From Candidatus Dormiibacterota bacterium (GTDB taxonomy: Bacteria; Chloroflexota; Dormibacteria; Aeolococcales; Bog-877), in contig JASHRA010000239.1 in NCBI GenBank assembly GCA_030038765.1, positions 1 through 33,419 of the forward strand: a DNA stretch of 33,419 bases. The letters run 5' to 3'. The notes below the pieces were generated by a model, which was not told the origin of the DNA, did not search any database, and was given only the letters and a program-made list of their open reading frames with translations. The position numbers and the translations under genes are program-made. How positions within the stretch are numbered: position 1 is the stretch's first letter; every line of letters starts with the position of its first letter. Positions 16,177-29,854 of the stretch are shown here, in pieces.

Positions 16177-17001
16177 CTACCGGGGCGCATTGCCCAGCGC
16201 GCCTCTCGCTGTGAGCTCCCGCAGCTGGCACTGGTGCACGGCCGCCACCCAGGTGTAGGTCGCCGACGGACCTGTCCGCGGGTCGGTGGGAGCGGCAGCG
16301 TCGGTCAGCCCATCCAGGTACGCGCGATCCTGCTCGATCCGCCGGTGCAGCTCGCCGGTCCCGCCGACGGAGCCGTGGCCGGGGACGAGGACCTCGACGC
16401 CCTCGCCCACGTCCTCGAGCAGGCGCAGCCCGGCGAGGTAGTCCTCGAGAGGCTCTGGTGCGCCGACGTCGAGCAAGGGAACCAGGACATCGGAGAGCAT
16501 GTCGCCGGCGACGAGGACGCCACGTTCCTCGATCAACAGCGCGGCATGGCCGGGCGCATGTCCCCGATGCTCGATGATGCGGACACGGGGGCCGTGCCAG
16601 GGAAGGTACGTGGCTCCCTCCGGCAGCCCGGTGACGAGACCGAAGAGGTCGAGGAGTACCTCCGCGGCGACATCAGGCGGCATCCGCTGGGCGACCACGC
16701 CCTCCCAGTTCGGGGTCGACAGCAGGGCCTGGACGGTGGCCGCGCCGCGGGCTGTGCCGTACCGGGGCGCTGGTCCGAGTTGGGCGTGCCAGAGCAGGTG
16801 ATCCCAATGGGGATGTGTCGAGAACCCTGCCACGACCGGCTGACCCAGATCTCGGAGGTCCCTGGCGAGTGCCTCCATTTCGTGCCCCAGGATCCCGGGG
16901 TCGATGAGCAAGACACCAGCCCCGCCCATCACCACCACGGCATTGCTCTTGCAGAACTGGCTCTCTTGGACGAGCACCCCCTCCGCCGCTTCCCTCAGCA
17001 T
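16177..17001 (-). CDS. MBL-fold metallo-hydrolase
   Basis: A 274-residue metallo-beta-lactamase-fold protein. The metal motif reads STHPHWDHLLWH (His63, His65, Asp67, His68), followed by HRGHAPGHAALL, VLVAGDMLSD and LVPGHG. The metal ligands thus look complete for a binuclear site. Family members include lactonases, glyoxalase II-like and other hydrolases; the substrate cannot be told. It lacks a signal peptide. ATG at 17001 has GGAG 5-6 nt upstream. It stands between the flavin oxidase and the MFS exporter, all on the minus strand but with gaps above 100 nt, so a single operon is not assured. Confidence 0.85.
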   Translation of the reverse strand: MLREAAEGVLVQESQFCKSNAVVVMGGAGVLLIDPGILGHEMEALARDLRDLGQPVVAGFSTHPHWDHLLWHAQLGPAPRYGTARGAATVQALLSTPNWEGVVAQRMPPDVAAEVLLDLFGLVTGLPEGATYLPWHGPRVRIIEHRGHAPGHAALLIEERGVLVAGDMLSDVLVPLLDVGAPEPLEDYLAGLRLLEDVGEGVEVLVPGHGSVGGTGELHRRIEQDRAYLDGLTDAAAPTDPRTGPSATYTWVAAVHQCQLRELTARGALGNAPR

Positions 17002-17274
17002 CGGACTCCGCTCACCCCCGGATTCAGTTCGCTTGGCGGCGCGCTGGTGCCTTCACGCATCACTCCGCCCGTGACCGATTCTCGTCCCCACGGCTCAGGG
17101 CCGCCAGCCGTGTCGGGCCTTGTTTGCCCGCGGCCTGGCTCCACGCGCCTCCCGAGGTCAATCGGGCGGGGACGTCACTCACGGTGGCGGAGATGGTCGG
17201 CCATCCCCTGCACCTTTCCGGACGGTACAGAAATCGGTCGTGCTCGTGGACGTTTGGGACACGGCCAGGCCGGC

Positions 17275-18588
17275 TCAGTCGGGCGTCTGCTGTGGCCCGG
17301 CTGGGGGCGTCGGTACGTCCCTGGGACCGGCGCGGTAGCGCCAGAAGCGGGGCAGCAGGAGGCAGACGCCGACGCAGGAGACGACGCAGAGCGCCCCTCC
17401 GGAGATGATCGAGGTGCGCAGTCCGGCCAGGGCCTCGACCAGGCCCGCCTCGGCGTTGCCCAGGGCCGGCCCCGAGGCGTAGCTCAGCATCTCGATCCCG
17501 GCCAGGCGGCCGCGCAGGGAGTCGGGGATGGTGAGGTTCCACATGGCGGTGCGGAGCACGGCACTGGCCTCGTCCGCGAAGCCGGCCAGGACCAGGGCCA
17601 GCACCGCCAAGGGCAGGCTCCGGGCCAGCCCGAACCCGAGCACGCCGAGGCCCCAGACGGCGGCCGCCAGGGCCACGGCGCGGCCGTAGCGGCGCACGCT
17701 CGACATCCAGCCGCTGGTGAGGCTGAGGAGGAGGGCGCCGAAGGCTGGGGCGGCGTAGAGCACGCCCAGCACCGAGGCTCCGCCGAGCCCCTCCGCCACC
17801 TGGGGGAAGAGGGCCTCGGGCATGCCGAAGACCATGGCCCCCAGGTCGACCATGTAGGTGCCCAGCAGCTCCTGGCGGGAGAAGGCGTAGCGGAGCCCCT
17901 CGCCGATGGCCCGGAGCGAGACCGCGGCCCCGCCCCCCGGCGGGGGCGCGGCCCGCATCAGGCTGAGGGCCAGGAGCGAGCCGAGGAAGCTGGCGGCGTC
18001 GACGCCGTAGCTGGGGGCGAGCCCGAAGGCGGCCAGCAGCACCCCTGCCAGGGGCGGCCCCAGCACCTGGCCCAGGGTCCCCCCGGCGCTCTGGATGGCG
18101 CCCGCAGCGGCCAGCTCGCGGGGCTCCACCAGGCGCGGCAGGAGGGCGTCCAGGGAGGGTGTCTGGAGGCCGGAGAGCCCGGAGTCGAGGGCGGCGGCGA
18201 GGAAGAGGGGCCAGAGCCGGGGGCCCGGGGCCAGCGCGTTTACGACCAGTCCGACCGTCACCAGGGCCAGGCCCACCTCGGTCCAGAGCACCACCCGGCG
18301 CCGGTCCAGGGCATCGGCCAGGGCGCCGCCGAGGAAGGCGACCAGGAGCAGCGGTCCCAGCTCGGCCAGGCTCAGCAGCCCCACCATGAGGGAGGAGTGG
18401 GTCAGGTGATAGGTCTGGTAGGGGAGGGCGACGAACGTGAACGTGCTGCCCGCCCCGGAGACGCTCTGGCCCACGAAGAGGAGGCGGAAGTCGCGGTAGC
18501 GGCGCAGCGGTGAGAGGTCCATCCAGGCCAGCTGGCGCAGCCGCGTCCAGGGGCCGGGGAGCTGGAGCTGGGGCCCGACCGCGCTCAT
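17275..18588 (-). CDS. MFS transporter (MFS_3, EntS-like exporter)
   Basis: A 437-residue membrane protein with about 12 hydrophobic segments. It starts with LSPLRRYRDFRLLFVGQSVSGAGS, the signature of the MFS_3/EntS branch, and has the loop GGALADALDRRRVVLWTE between segments 2 and 3, the MFS motif A. Members export siderophores, macrolides or other small molecules by proton antiport. ATG at 18588 is used with a G-rich sequence ahead of it. The ArsR-SRPBCC gene lies 56 nt upstream in the same orientation, so the transporter may be co-transcribed with that regulator. Confidence 0.87.
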   Translation of the reverse strand: MSAVGPQLQLPGPWTRLRQLAWMDLSPLRRYRDFRLLFVGQSVSGAGSTFTFVALPYQTYHLTHSSLMVGLLSLAELGPLLLVAFLGGALADALDRRRVVLWTEVGLALVTVGLVVNALAPGPRLWPLFLAAALDSGLSGLQTPSLDALLPRLVEPRELAAAGAIQSAGGTLGQVLGPPLAGVLLAAFGLAPSYGVDAASFLGSLLALSLMRAAPPPGGGAAVSLRAIGEGLRYAFSRQELLGTYMVDLGAMVFGMPEALFPQVAEGLGGASVLGVLYAAPAFGALLLSLTSGWMSSVRRYGRAVALAAAVWGLGVLGFGLARSLPLAVLALVLAGFADEASAVLRTAMWNLTIPDSLRGRLAGIEMLSYASGPALGNAEAGLVEALAGLRTSIISGGALCVVSCVGVCLLLPRFWRYRAGPRDVPTPPAGPQQTPD

Positions 18589-18644
18589 CCCGCCCCCTGC
18601 TCAGGGGCGCTGGTCGGGCGCCTCTCAGCCGGGATGGGCCGGTC

Positions 18645-19427
18645 TCAATCCCGCCTCAGCTCTCCGCTCTCGGCGTACTGGCGCAGCAGCTGGTTCCAGC
18701 CCTGCTCGCCGTCGAAGGTCGCCTGCAGACGCGCGGCCTCGCCCGGCCGCAGCCGCGATCCGCGGTGCTCCAGGCGCACCAGCGTGGACCGCTCCGAGGT
18801 GGGCAGGAAGGCGACCACGATCTCCGTGTAGTTCTGCGGCTCGCGCCGCCAGCCGCTGCCCACGTTCCATCCCAGGACCAGGCGCCGGGGAGGGTCCCAC
18901 ATCAGGACCTGGCCCCAGGACGTCTCGGTGCCGTCGTCGCCGCGCTCGTACCAGCGCCCTCCCGCGCCCGGCTCCAGGACCAGGTCGACGGCCGCCGCCG
19001 TGCCCAGGTGGTGGGTCCCGAGCGGCCACCACCCGCCCATGGCGGCGGCGAAGAGCTCAAAGGCGTCGGCCTGGGGCCGGCCCACGTCGACCTCGCGCCG
19101 GACCACGAAGCGGGGCGGGGCGGAGCCGCGCGGAACCGGGATGCCCGAGACCTCGGCGGCGCCCAGGCGGGCCACCCGGTCGAGGAAGTCCCGGAGCGCC
19201 AGGACGCGCTCCAGGTCGACGCTGTAGGCGGTCTCCTGGCCCCCGCCCTCGGTGCGCACCAGCCCGGTGCCCGAGAGCTGGACCAGGAGGTCGTCCAGGA
19301 TCGCGGGCGGGGCGGAGAGGGCGCTGGCAAGGGCGGCAGCGGTGCCGGGCCGGCGGGCCAGCTCCTCCAGCACCCGCCGCCGACGGGGATCGACGAGGGA
19401 CTCGAGGGCGCTCCTCTCGGTCGGCAT
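18645..19427 (-). CDS. ArsR-type HTH fused to SRPBCC (AHSA1-like) domain
   Basis: A 260-residue two-domain protein. Residues 1-90 are a winged helix-turn-helix (LVDPRRRRVLEELARRPGTAAALASAL, then ILDDLLVQLSGTGLV). Residues about 110-260 are an SRPBCC/AHSA1-like ligand-binding domain (RREVDVGRPQADAFELFA, GGRWYERGDDGTETSWGQVLMWDPPRRLVLGW). ATG at 19427 is the likely start: an ACTATG sequence on the plus strand (CATAGT on the coding strand) at 19435-19440 is a possible -10 box 7 nt upstream, which would make the mRNA leaderless; no ribosome binding site is seen. A longer frame runs upstream but is low-complexity. It is divergent from the YCII-sigma factor pair, a frequent neighbourhood for this domain set, and could sense a small hydrophobic ligand. 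Confidence 0.8.
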   Translation of the reverse strand: MPTERSALESLVDPRRRRVLEELARRPGTAAALASALSAPPAILDDLLVQLSGTGLVRTEGGGQETAYSVDLERVLALRDFLDRVARLGAAEVSGIPVPRGSAPPRFVVRREVDVGRPQADAFELFAAAMGGWWPLGTHHLGTAAAVDLVLEPGAGGRWYERGDDGTETSWGQVLMWDPPRRLVLGWNVGSGWRREPQNYTEIVVAFLPTSERSTLVRLEHRGSRLRPGEAARLQATFDGEQGWNQLLRQYAESGELRRD

Positions 19428-19746
19428 CGGCGTAACTATGAACCCACGCGCCCACCCCTGGGGGGTCTCCGCGACGGGGACGCGGCCCACCCGGAGGGGG
19501 CAGATCTCGGGCGCTCCCGGCCCTGGTGTCCTGGCGGCGACCTCCCGTTCGTCGTCCACCTGTAGGCAGCGGACGCGCAAGGGACGGGTGACATGTTCAA
19601 GCGAATTCGACCGGGGGAGCGCGAACGGCGGGCCCTCGCCCAGGGCGGGGACCGGGCGCCCGAGGGGGCGCTTCGGATCGACCAGCGCGCGCAGGCGCGG
19701 TGCCCACGACCGATCATCCACCATGCCCACTGGAGGTGAGACCGAG
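19428..19746. other. Divergent intergenic region upstream of YCII-ECF operon
   Basis: A 319-nt stretch without a convincing gene that must carry the promoters of the ArsR-SRPBCC gene (minus) and the YCII-sigma pair (plus). I looked for a TGTCGA-type -35 element, as described for ECF42 targets, and did not find an exact copy. The sequence around 19591-19610 is locally AT-richer (TGTTCAAGCGAATTCGAC) and is the likeliest plus-strand promoter area. Confidence 0.4.
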
Positions 19747-20472
19747 GTGAACTACCTGCTCTTCATCTGCTCGGGAGGCGACTACTCTGCGGACGACGTC
19801 GAGCTCCTCCAGCGTGAGTGCCCGCGCTGGGTGGAGGAGATGGACGGCCGCGGCGTGAGGCTCCTGGGCCGGCAGCTCGACGACCCGGAAACGGCGGTGA
19901 CGGTGCGCGTGCGCGACGGTGAGACGCTGCTGAGCGACGGTCCCTTCGCCGAGAGCAAGGAGTTCGTCGCCGGCTTCGACGTCCTGCGGTGCCAGGACCT
20001 GGACGAGGCCATCGAGGTCGCGGCCAAGCACCCCGTGTCCTGGTTCCGGGAGATCGAGATCCGTCCCTTCAGGGAGGGACTGGAGGTGGGCGAGGAGGCG
20101 CTCGCCTTCGGCCGCGGCGAGGACGCGGGCGCCGACCCCTACTGTCTCATGCTGTGCCTGGACGGCATCCCGGCCGCGCCCGAGGTGGAGGAGTCGGTGA
20201 TGCGCGAGGGCCGGGCCTGGAGCGAGGACCTGAGGGCCCGGGGCGTGCAGGTCCTGGCCCACCCGCTGCAGCACAAGGACGCCGCCACCACGGTCCGCGT
20301 GCGCGGGGGCGAGACGCTGGTGAGCGACGGCCCCTTCGTCGAGACCAAGGAGTTCATCGGCGGGATCGCGTTCATCCGCTGCGCCGGGCGGCAAGCGGCC
20401 ATCGAGATCGCCGCGGCGCACCCGCTGGCGCGCCACCACATGGTCGAGGTGCGCCCGTTCCTGACCGAGTGA
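19747..20472 (+). CDS. Two-domain YCII/DGPF protein
   Basis: A 241-residue protein made of two YCII-related (DGPF) domains in tandem. The signature appears twice: LLSDGPFAESKEF in the first half and LVSDGPFVETKEF in the second, each followed by a segment ending in AAKHP or AAAHP. Single-domain DGPF proteins of about 115-120 residues are regularly encoded next to ECF42 sigma factors; here two are fused. GTG at 19747 is preferred because GGAGGTGAG precedes it by 6 nt; an in-frame ATG at 19723 is the alternative. The stop overlaps the sigma factor start by 4 nt. The biochemical role of DGPF proteins is unsettled. Confidence 0.87.
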   Translation: MNYLLFICSGGDYSADDVELLQRECPRWVEEMDGRGVRLLGRQLDDPETAVTVRVRDGETLLSDGPFAESKEFVAGFDVLRCQDLDEAIEVAAKHPVSWFREIEIRPFREGLEVGEEALAFGRGEDAGADPYCLMLCLDGIPAAPEVEESVMREGRAWSEDLRARGVQVLAHPLQHKDAATTVRVRGGETLVSDGPFVETKEFIGGIAFIRCAGRQAAIEIAAAHPLARHHMVEVRPFLTE

Positions 20473-21743
20473 CCCCGGCCGGCGTCCAGGAGGCGGTCGA
20501 CGCTGCCTTCCGCGGGGAGTGGGGCCGTGTCCTGGCCACCCTGATCCGGCGGACCGGCGACTGGGACCTGGCCGAGGAGTGCGCCCAGGAGGCGTTCGCC
20601 GAGGCGCTGCGCCGCTGGCCCCTCGACGGCGTCCCGGAGCGCCCCGGCGCCTGGCTCTCGACGGTGGCGGGCAACCGCGCCATCGACCGGCTCCGGCGCC
20701 GGGTCCGGGAGCGGGAGCTGATGGACGCCGTGGGACGGGAGCAGATGACCGAGTCCGGGGCCGGTGAGGTGATCTCCGAGCCCCCGGAGGAGAGCGGGGA
20801 GATCCCCGACGACCGCCTGCGCCTGATCTTCACCTGCTGCCACCCCGCCCTCCCCATGGAGGGCCGGGTGGCACTGACGCTGCGCACCCTGGCCGGGCTC
20901 ACCACGGCCGAGATCTCGCGCGCCTTCCTCGTGCCCGAAGCCACCATGGCCAAGCGCCTGACCCGGACCAAGGCCAAGATCGCGGCCGCCGGCATCCCCT
21001 ATCGGGTGCCCCCGGCCCACCTCCTACCGGAGCGCCTGGCCGGGGTGCTGGCCGTGCTCTACCTCATGTTCAACGAGGGCTACTCCGCCTCCTCGGGGCC
21101 GGACCTGATCCGGGCCGGCCTTTGCGGGGAGGCGATCCGCCTGGCCCGCGGCCTGCGGCAGCTGATGCCGCAGGAGCCCGAGGTGACGGGGGCGCTGGCC
21201 CTGATGCTGCTGCACCACGCGCGCCTCGACGGGCGCGTGGGGGCGGAAGGCGAGCTGATACCGCTGGAGGAGCAGGACCGCGGGCGCTGGGACGCGGGCG
21301 AGATCGGGGAGGGACTCTCGCTCCTGGACGGGGCGCTGCGCCGGCGCGCGGTCGGGCCCTACCAGCTGCAGGCCGCCATCGCCGCCTGCCACGCGCGCGC
21401 GGCCCGGGCCGCGGACACCGACTGGCGCGAGATCGCGGGCCTCTACGCGCTGCTGGAGCGACTGATGCCGTCGCCGGTGGTCCTGCTCAACCGGGCCGTC
21501 GCGGTGGCCATGTCCGGCGACGTCGAGGCGGGACTGGCCCTGGTCGACGAGCTCAGCGCCGGTGGCCGGCTGGAGCGGTACCACCTGCTGGAGGCGACCC
21601 GTGCCGACCTCCTGCGGCGCCGTGGCGATCACCCAGCGGCCGCGGCCGCCTACGAGCGGGCCCTGGGGCTGGCGCCCTCTTCGGCGGAGCGCCTCTACCT
21701 GCTGCGGAGGCTGAGGGAGGTCAGGGACGCGGAGCAGCCGTGA
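20469..21743 (+). CDS. ECF42-like sigma factor with TPR-type C-terminal extension
   Basis: A 424-residue protein. Region sigma2 covers about residues 10-85 (GDWDLAEECAQEAFAEALRR, RPGAWLSTVAGNRAIDRLRR), sigma4 about 115-175 (LPMEGRVALTLRTLAGLTTAEI, FLVPEATMAKRLTR), and a long helical extension follows with LYLMFNEGYSASSG, LLHHARLDGR, YQLQAAIAACHARA and a TPR-like end. Length, extension and linkage to a DGPF protein are the hallmarks of the ECF42 group, which has no anti-sigma factor and is thought to be controlled through its own extension. GTG at 20469 overlaps the TGA of the YCII gene. Target genes are probably the operon itself. Confidence 0.87.
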   Translation: MTPAGVQEAVDAAFRGEWGRVLATLIRRTGDWDLAEECAQEAFAEALRRWPLDGVPERPGAWLSTVAGNRAIDRLRRRVRERELMDAVGREQMTESGAGEVISEPPEESGEIPDDRLRLIFTCCHPALPMEGRVALTLRTLAGLTTAEISRAFLVPEATMAKRLTRTKAKIAAAGIPYRVPPAHLLPERLAGVLAVLYLMFNEGYSASSGPDLIRAGLCGEAIRLARGLRQLMPQEPEVTGALALMLLHHARLDGRVGAEGELIPLEEQDRGRWDAGEIGEGLSLLDGALRRRAVGPYQLQAAIAACHARAARAADTDWREIAGLYALLERLMPSPVVLLNRAVAVAMSGDVEAGLALVDELSAGGRLERYHLLEATRADLLRRRGDHPAAAAAYERALGLAPSSAERLYLLRRLREVRDAEQP

Positions 21744-22307
21744 GCGATATGCCACGCTGAGTCACCGGCGCTCCCGGGTCACTCTGTCCCCACAGCGCAG
21801 GATCGCCTATCCGCCAAGGCCCAAGCGCGCTGCAGCACTCGGCTCGTTGGAGTGGCTACCTCGGCTGGCACGCCGTCACGTCCAGCGCTGCATCTCGGCA
21901 GATGCTCGGTGAATCTAGGCCCGCTGTAGCGAGCCGAAGCTCCGCACACAAAGTTCCCCCGAATTGTGTGTATCCGGATCACCAAGTTCCCCCGAACTTT
22001 GTGTCAGGTCCGCCATGACTCGGATGGGCCGGGGCGCGTTCAACTCGCTGAGGGCCTGGAGGGACGACCTGGGCGCTAGGGTCACGGACGCCTAGGTTGC
22101 CGGTGGGGGGCAGCCCGTGCCGGCACCAGGTGCTTCCGGTGGCTGAGTTGCCGCCTCTCTGCCCTTGTCTCCGGCAAGAAGCCGTCGGAAGCCTCCCTTA
22201 CGGAGTCGATTCCTCAACCGAGGGGCGGCGGTACGAGGCCGGTGACGAGCGCCCTCCTCACCCCGTGGGCCCGGACACTTCTGGTGCCAGTGCGGGAATG
22301 CCTGCCC
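21744..22307. other. Non-coding region between convergent sigma factor and pyrimidine operon
   Basis: A 564-nt stretch with lower GC in its first half. I see no convincing gene, tRNA or CRISPR. It contains the symmetric repeat at 21946-22004 described separately and a 26-codon ATG frame at 22015-22095 that has no ribosome binding site. Terminators for the sigma factor gene and for pyrD should be here, but none is clear. Confidence 0.5.
21946..22004. repeat. 59-bp symmetric repeat, possible insertion-sequence end
   Basis: The outer arms ACACAAAGTTC (21946-21956) and GAACTTTGTGT (21994-22004) are an exact 11-bp inverted repeat. Nested in them, AAGTTCCCCCGAA occurs twice in direct orientation (21951-21963 and 21984-21996), and the palindrome ATCCGGAT (21972-21979) sits at the centre. 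The AAGTTCCCC theme is reminiscent of the ends of some IS21-type elements, so a scar of a lost element is possible. A regulator binding site is the alternative. No transposase remnant is recognisable. Confidence 0.5.
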
Positions 22308-23252
22308 TCAGGCTGTTCCGGCTTCCTCCGGGCCGCGCCAGCGCAGGTCGGACCAGCGGCCCAAGCCCTGCGAGCGGGCGAATTCCAGGCAGCCCTCCAG
22401 CACCTTCCGGCTGGCGCTGGGGTCCGAGAAGTTGGCGGTCCCCACCTGGACCGCGTCGGCGCCCGCCACCAGGTACTCCAGCGCATCCTCGGCCGAGGCC
22501 ACGCCGCCGATGCCGAGGATGGGGATGGTGAGGACGCGGCGCAGCCGGGCCACCGCTGCCAGCGCCATGGGCTTGATGGCGGGGCCGCTGAGCCCGGCGG
22601 TGCCGGCGCCGGGCAGCACCGGGCGGCGCCGGCGCAGCGAGATCTTCATCCCGAGGTAGGTGTTGACCGCCGACACGGCGTCCGCGCCCGCGTCCTCCAC
22701 CGCGTGCCCGATCTCGGCGATGTCGGTGACGTTGGGGCTCAGCTTGACCACGAGGGGCAGCTCGGTAGCGGCGCGGGCGGCGGCGGTGCAGCGCGCCGCC
22801 GCCCCCGGCTCGGTGCCGAAGTCGAGGCCGTGGGCGATGTTGGGGCAGGAGATGTTGAGCTCGAAGCCGGCCACGCCCGGGAGCCGGTCCAGACGGGAGA
22901 CGACCCGGACGTACTCCTCGACGCTGGCCCCGGCCACGTTGACCAGCACCGGCACCGGCCAGTCCGCCCAGCGCGGCGCGTACTCCCGGGCGACCAGCTC
23001 CACGCCCGGGTTCTGGAGCCCGATGCTGTTCAGCATCCCGGAGCTGGTCTCGGCGATGCGGGGCGGGCGGTTGCCCGGGCGGGGCTCCACCGTGGTCCCC
23101 TTGGAGAAGATCGCCCCCAGGTGGTCGATCTGGCCCATGGCCTCGGCCTCGAGGCCGAAGCCGAAGGTGCCCGAGGCGACCGCCACCGGGTTGCGCAGGA
23201 CCAGCCCCCGGCCGATCGGGACGCTGGGGTCGAAGTCCGGGGGGGAGCTCAC
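22308..23252 (-). CDS. pyrD: Dihydroorotate dehydrogenase, class 1B catalytic subunit
   Basis: A 314-residue FMN enzyme that oxidises dihydroorotate to orotate, the fourth step of UMP synthesis. It has NPVAVASGTFGFG near the N-terminus, GAIFSKGTTVEPRPGN, NSIGLQNPGVE and ELNISCPNIA, where Cys136 is the catalytic base of class 1 enzymes. The FMN phosphate site is IPILGIGGVASAEDALEYLVAGADAVQVGT. Together with the PyrK subunit encoded just upstream it should form the NAD-linked class 1B heterotetramer. GTG at 23252 overlaps the TGA of pyrK by 4 nt. It is the last gene of the operon. Confidence 0.93.
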   Translation of the reverse strand: MSSPPDFDPSVPIGRGLVLRNPVAVASGTFGFGLEAEAMGQIDHLGAIFSKGTTVEPRPGNRPPRIAETSSGMLNSIGLQNPGVELVAREYAPRWADWPVPVLVNVAGASVEEYVRVVSRLDRLPGVAGFELNISCPNIAHGLDFGTEPGAAARCTAAARAATELPLVVKLSPNVTDIAEIGHAVEDAGADAVSAVNTYLGMKISLRRRRPVLPGAGTAGLSGPAIKPMALAAVARLRRVLTIPILGIGGVASAEDALEYLVAGADAVQVGTANFSDPSASRKVLEGCLEFARSQGLGRWSDLRWRGPEEAGTA

Positions 23253-24102
23253 TCCAGGTGGGCCGGCTGCCGCCGCAGCCGCTCCCAGTCCAGGCTCCCG
23301 GCGGGGAAGACCGGGCCCTGGCGGCAGCAGAGCGCGTAGCCCGCGCCCTCGGAGGGGAGCGGCACGGCGCAGCCCAGGCAGGTGCCGAAGCCACAGCCCA
23401 TGGGGGCCTCGATGGAGACCTCGAGGCGGCCCGCGGCGGAGCCGGACGAGAGCCGCTCCCAGAGCGCCGCCAGCATCGGGTTGGGCCCGCAGGCGTAGAC
23501 GCGGTGGAACTGCGAGAGCTCGGCCGGCAGCGCCTCGGTGACCCTGGCCGCCCGGCCCAGGGAGCCGTCCTCGGTCACCTGGGAGCGGGCCGCCAGCCCC
23601 GGTGGCAGCAGCTCCGGGGGGTAGAGCTGGGCCGGGCTCCTGGCCCCGTTGAGCCAGACCACGGCCTCCCCCCGGCCCAGCAGCCAGTCGGCGAGGAGGG
23701 GGAAGGGGGCGGCGCCCAGGCCGCCGGCCAGGAGCAGCGAGCGGCCCGGCTCCTGGGGCAGGCTGAAGCCCCGGCCCAGCGGCCCCAGCAGGCGCACCGG
23801 CTCACCCTCGCGCAGGCGGCGCAGGCGGCGCGTGACCCGGCCCACGGCGCCGATGTAGAAGGAGACCGTGCCCCGCTCCGGGTCGGCGCGGCTGAAGGAG
23901 AAGGGGCGGCGCAGGTGGTCCGGGCCGGTCCAGATCTGGGCGAACTCCCCGGGCCGGGCCCTCCGGGCCATCTCCGGGGCCCAGAAGCTGACCTCGAAGA
24001 GGTCCTCCTCCAGCGCCAGCAGCCGGGTGCACTCGGCCTCCAGGTCCAGGGCCCGCTCCAGCTCGCTGGCGCCCAGCGCCGCCGCCTCCGCCTGGGCCAC
24101 TG

Positions 24103-24106
<4 letters not shown>
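23249..24106 (-). CDS. pyrK: Dihydroorotate dehydrogenase electron transfer subunit
   Basis: A 285-residue iron-sulfur flavoprotein that passes electrons from PyrD to NAD. The FAD site has RRPFSFSRAD and the NAD-binding part SLLLAGGLGAAPFPLLADWLL. The [2Fe-2S] ligands are Cys238, Cys243, Cys246 and Cys260 or Cys261 (CGFGTCLGC then CC). The first 35 residues form a mostly helical, Ala/Glu-rich N-terminus that is longer than usual. GTG at 24106 overlaps the TGA of carAB by 4 nt, and the stop overlaps the pyrD start, so all three are translationally coupled. Confidence 0.92.
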
Positions 24107-28546
<4,440 letters not shown>

Positions 28547-28554
<8 letters not shown>

Positions 28555-29854
28555 GGGCCAGCTCTGGGACCAGCTCCGGGTTGAGGTGGACCATCCGCCC
28601 CCGCGAGAAGGTGCTGAGGACGCAGCCGCGCAGCGTCTCGCCCCAGAAGGGCGTGTTGGTGCTGAGCGAGAGCCAGTTGCTGGCGTCCGGGGTCCAGTGG
28701 CAGGCGGGGTCGAACCAGGTCAGCGAGGCCGGCTCGCCGGTGCGCAGCCCCTCCCCCCCGGTCTCCCGGCCGGGCTCTCCCAGGACCCGCCGGGGCCCCG
28801 CGCTGAGCGCCTCCACCAGGCGCGGGAGGTGGGCCCCGGCGCCCCCCTGCCCGAGCACCGCGGAGAGCACCAGCTGGACCCCGCTGAAGCCGGGGGCGCG
28901 CTCCTCGGCGGGGGCCAGCTCGTGGGGGGCGTGGTCGCTGGCGAGGGCGTCGATGGTGCCGTCCAGCAGCGCCTCCCAGAGGGCGGTGCGGTCCGCCTCG
29001 GTGCGCAGCGGGGGGTTGCAGCGGCTCACCGGCCTCCCCTTGGCCTCCAGCTCGGCGCCGCTCAGCATCAGGTGGTGGGGCGTGACCTCGGCCGTCACCG
29101 GTAGGCCCTCGGCCTTGGCCTGGCGCACCAGCTCGGCCCCCCGGGCGGTGCTGATGTGCTGGAGGTGGAGCCGGGCCTGGGGCACGATCCGGAGCGCCTG
29201 CAGGGCGCGCTCGATGGCGGAGAGCTCGGCGTCGGGCGGGCGCAGGTGCCAGCGCCCGGGGTCCTCGCCCTCCGGGTTGACCCGGGCCAGGAGCTGCTCG
29301 TCCTCGGGGTGCACCGCGACCGTCCGGCCCAGGTCCGCGGCCCGGCGCAGGACCCGCACCAGCACCTCCAGGCCGATGCCGTTGCGGCCGTCGTCGGAGA
29401 AGGCGACGGCGCCGGCTCGGGCCAGCTCCTCGAGCGGCGCCGGGCTGGCCCCCTCCAGGCCCTCGGTGCAGGCGCCCAGCTGCAGCACCGTGACCCGGGC
29501 GAAGGCCTTGGCCTCGCGCTGGGCGGCCCGGAAGCGCTCCACCGTGTCCACCGGCGGGACCAGGTTGGCCATGGCGCAGACGGCGCCGAAGCCGCCCGCG
29601 GCGGCGGCCGCCGTGGCCCGCCCGACCCGCTCCTTCCAGGGCTGGCCGGGATCCCGGAGGTGGCAGTGGAGGTCCAGGAAGGCGGGCGAGACGACCGAGC
29701 CGGGACGGCGCACCGCGACCGTCTCCGGGCTCGCCTCCAGCCCGCTCCCCAGCTCCGCCAGCACCCCGTCCCGGAGCAGGACGTCGCAGCTCTCCCGGTC
29801 CACCCGGTTGATGGGGTCGATGAGGCGGACGTCCTGGATCAGGATCTGGCTCAC
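28547..29854 (-). CDS. pyrC: Dihydroorotase, type I
   Basis: A 435-residue amidohydrolase that cyclises carbamoyl-aspartate to dihydroorotate. Metal-site motifs are DLHCHLRDPG, FSDDGRNGIG (the Asp typical of bacterial type I enzymes), AVHPEDEQLL, LQHISTARGAELV, and SDHAPHE near residue 310. The substrate-binding segment reads AMANLVPPVDT instead of the common MPNTNP form; the key Asn is kept. A longer frame starts at 29905, but GTG at 29854 overlaps the pyrR TGA by 4 nt like the other junctions here and matches the usual N-terminus (ILIQDVRLIDPIN), so it is preferred. Confidence 0.92.

Noticed and set aside
16234..18513. A 759-codon plus-strand frame antisense to the MBL and MFS genes
   Set aside because: It covers two recognised genes and their gap; low-complexity Gly/Gln/His content.
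22015..22095. A 26-codon ATG frame next to the nested repeat
   Set aside because: No ribosome binding site and no similarity recognised; could be a transposon scrap but not supportable.
22180..22225. T-loop-like sequence GAGTCGATTCCTC suggesting a tRNA
   Set aside because: No acceptor, D or anticodon arms fold around it.
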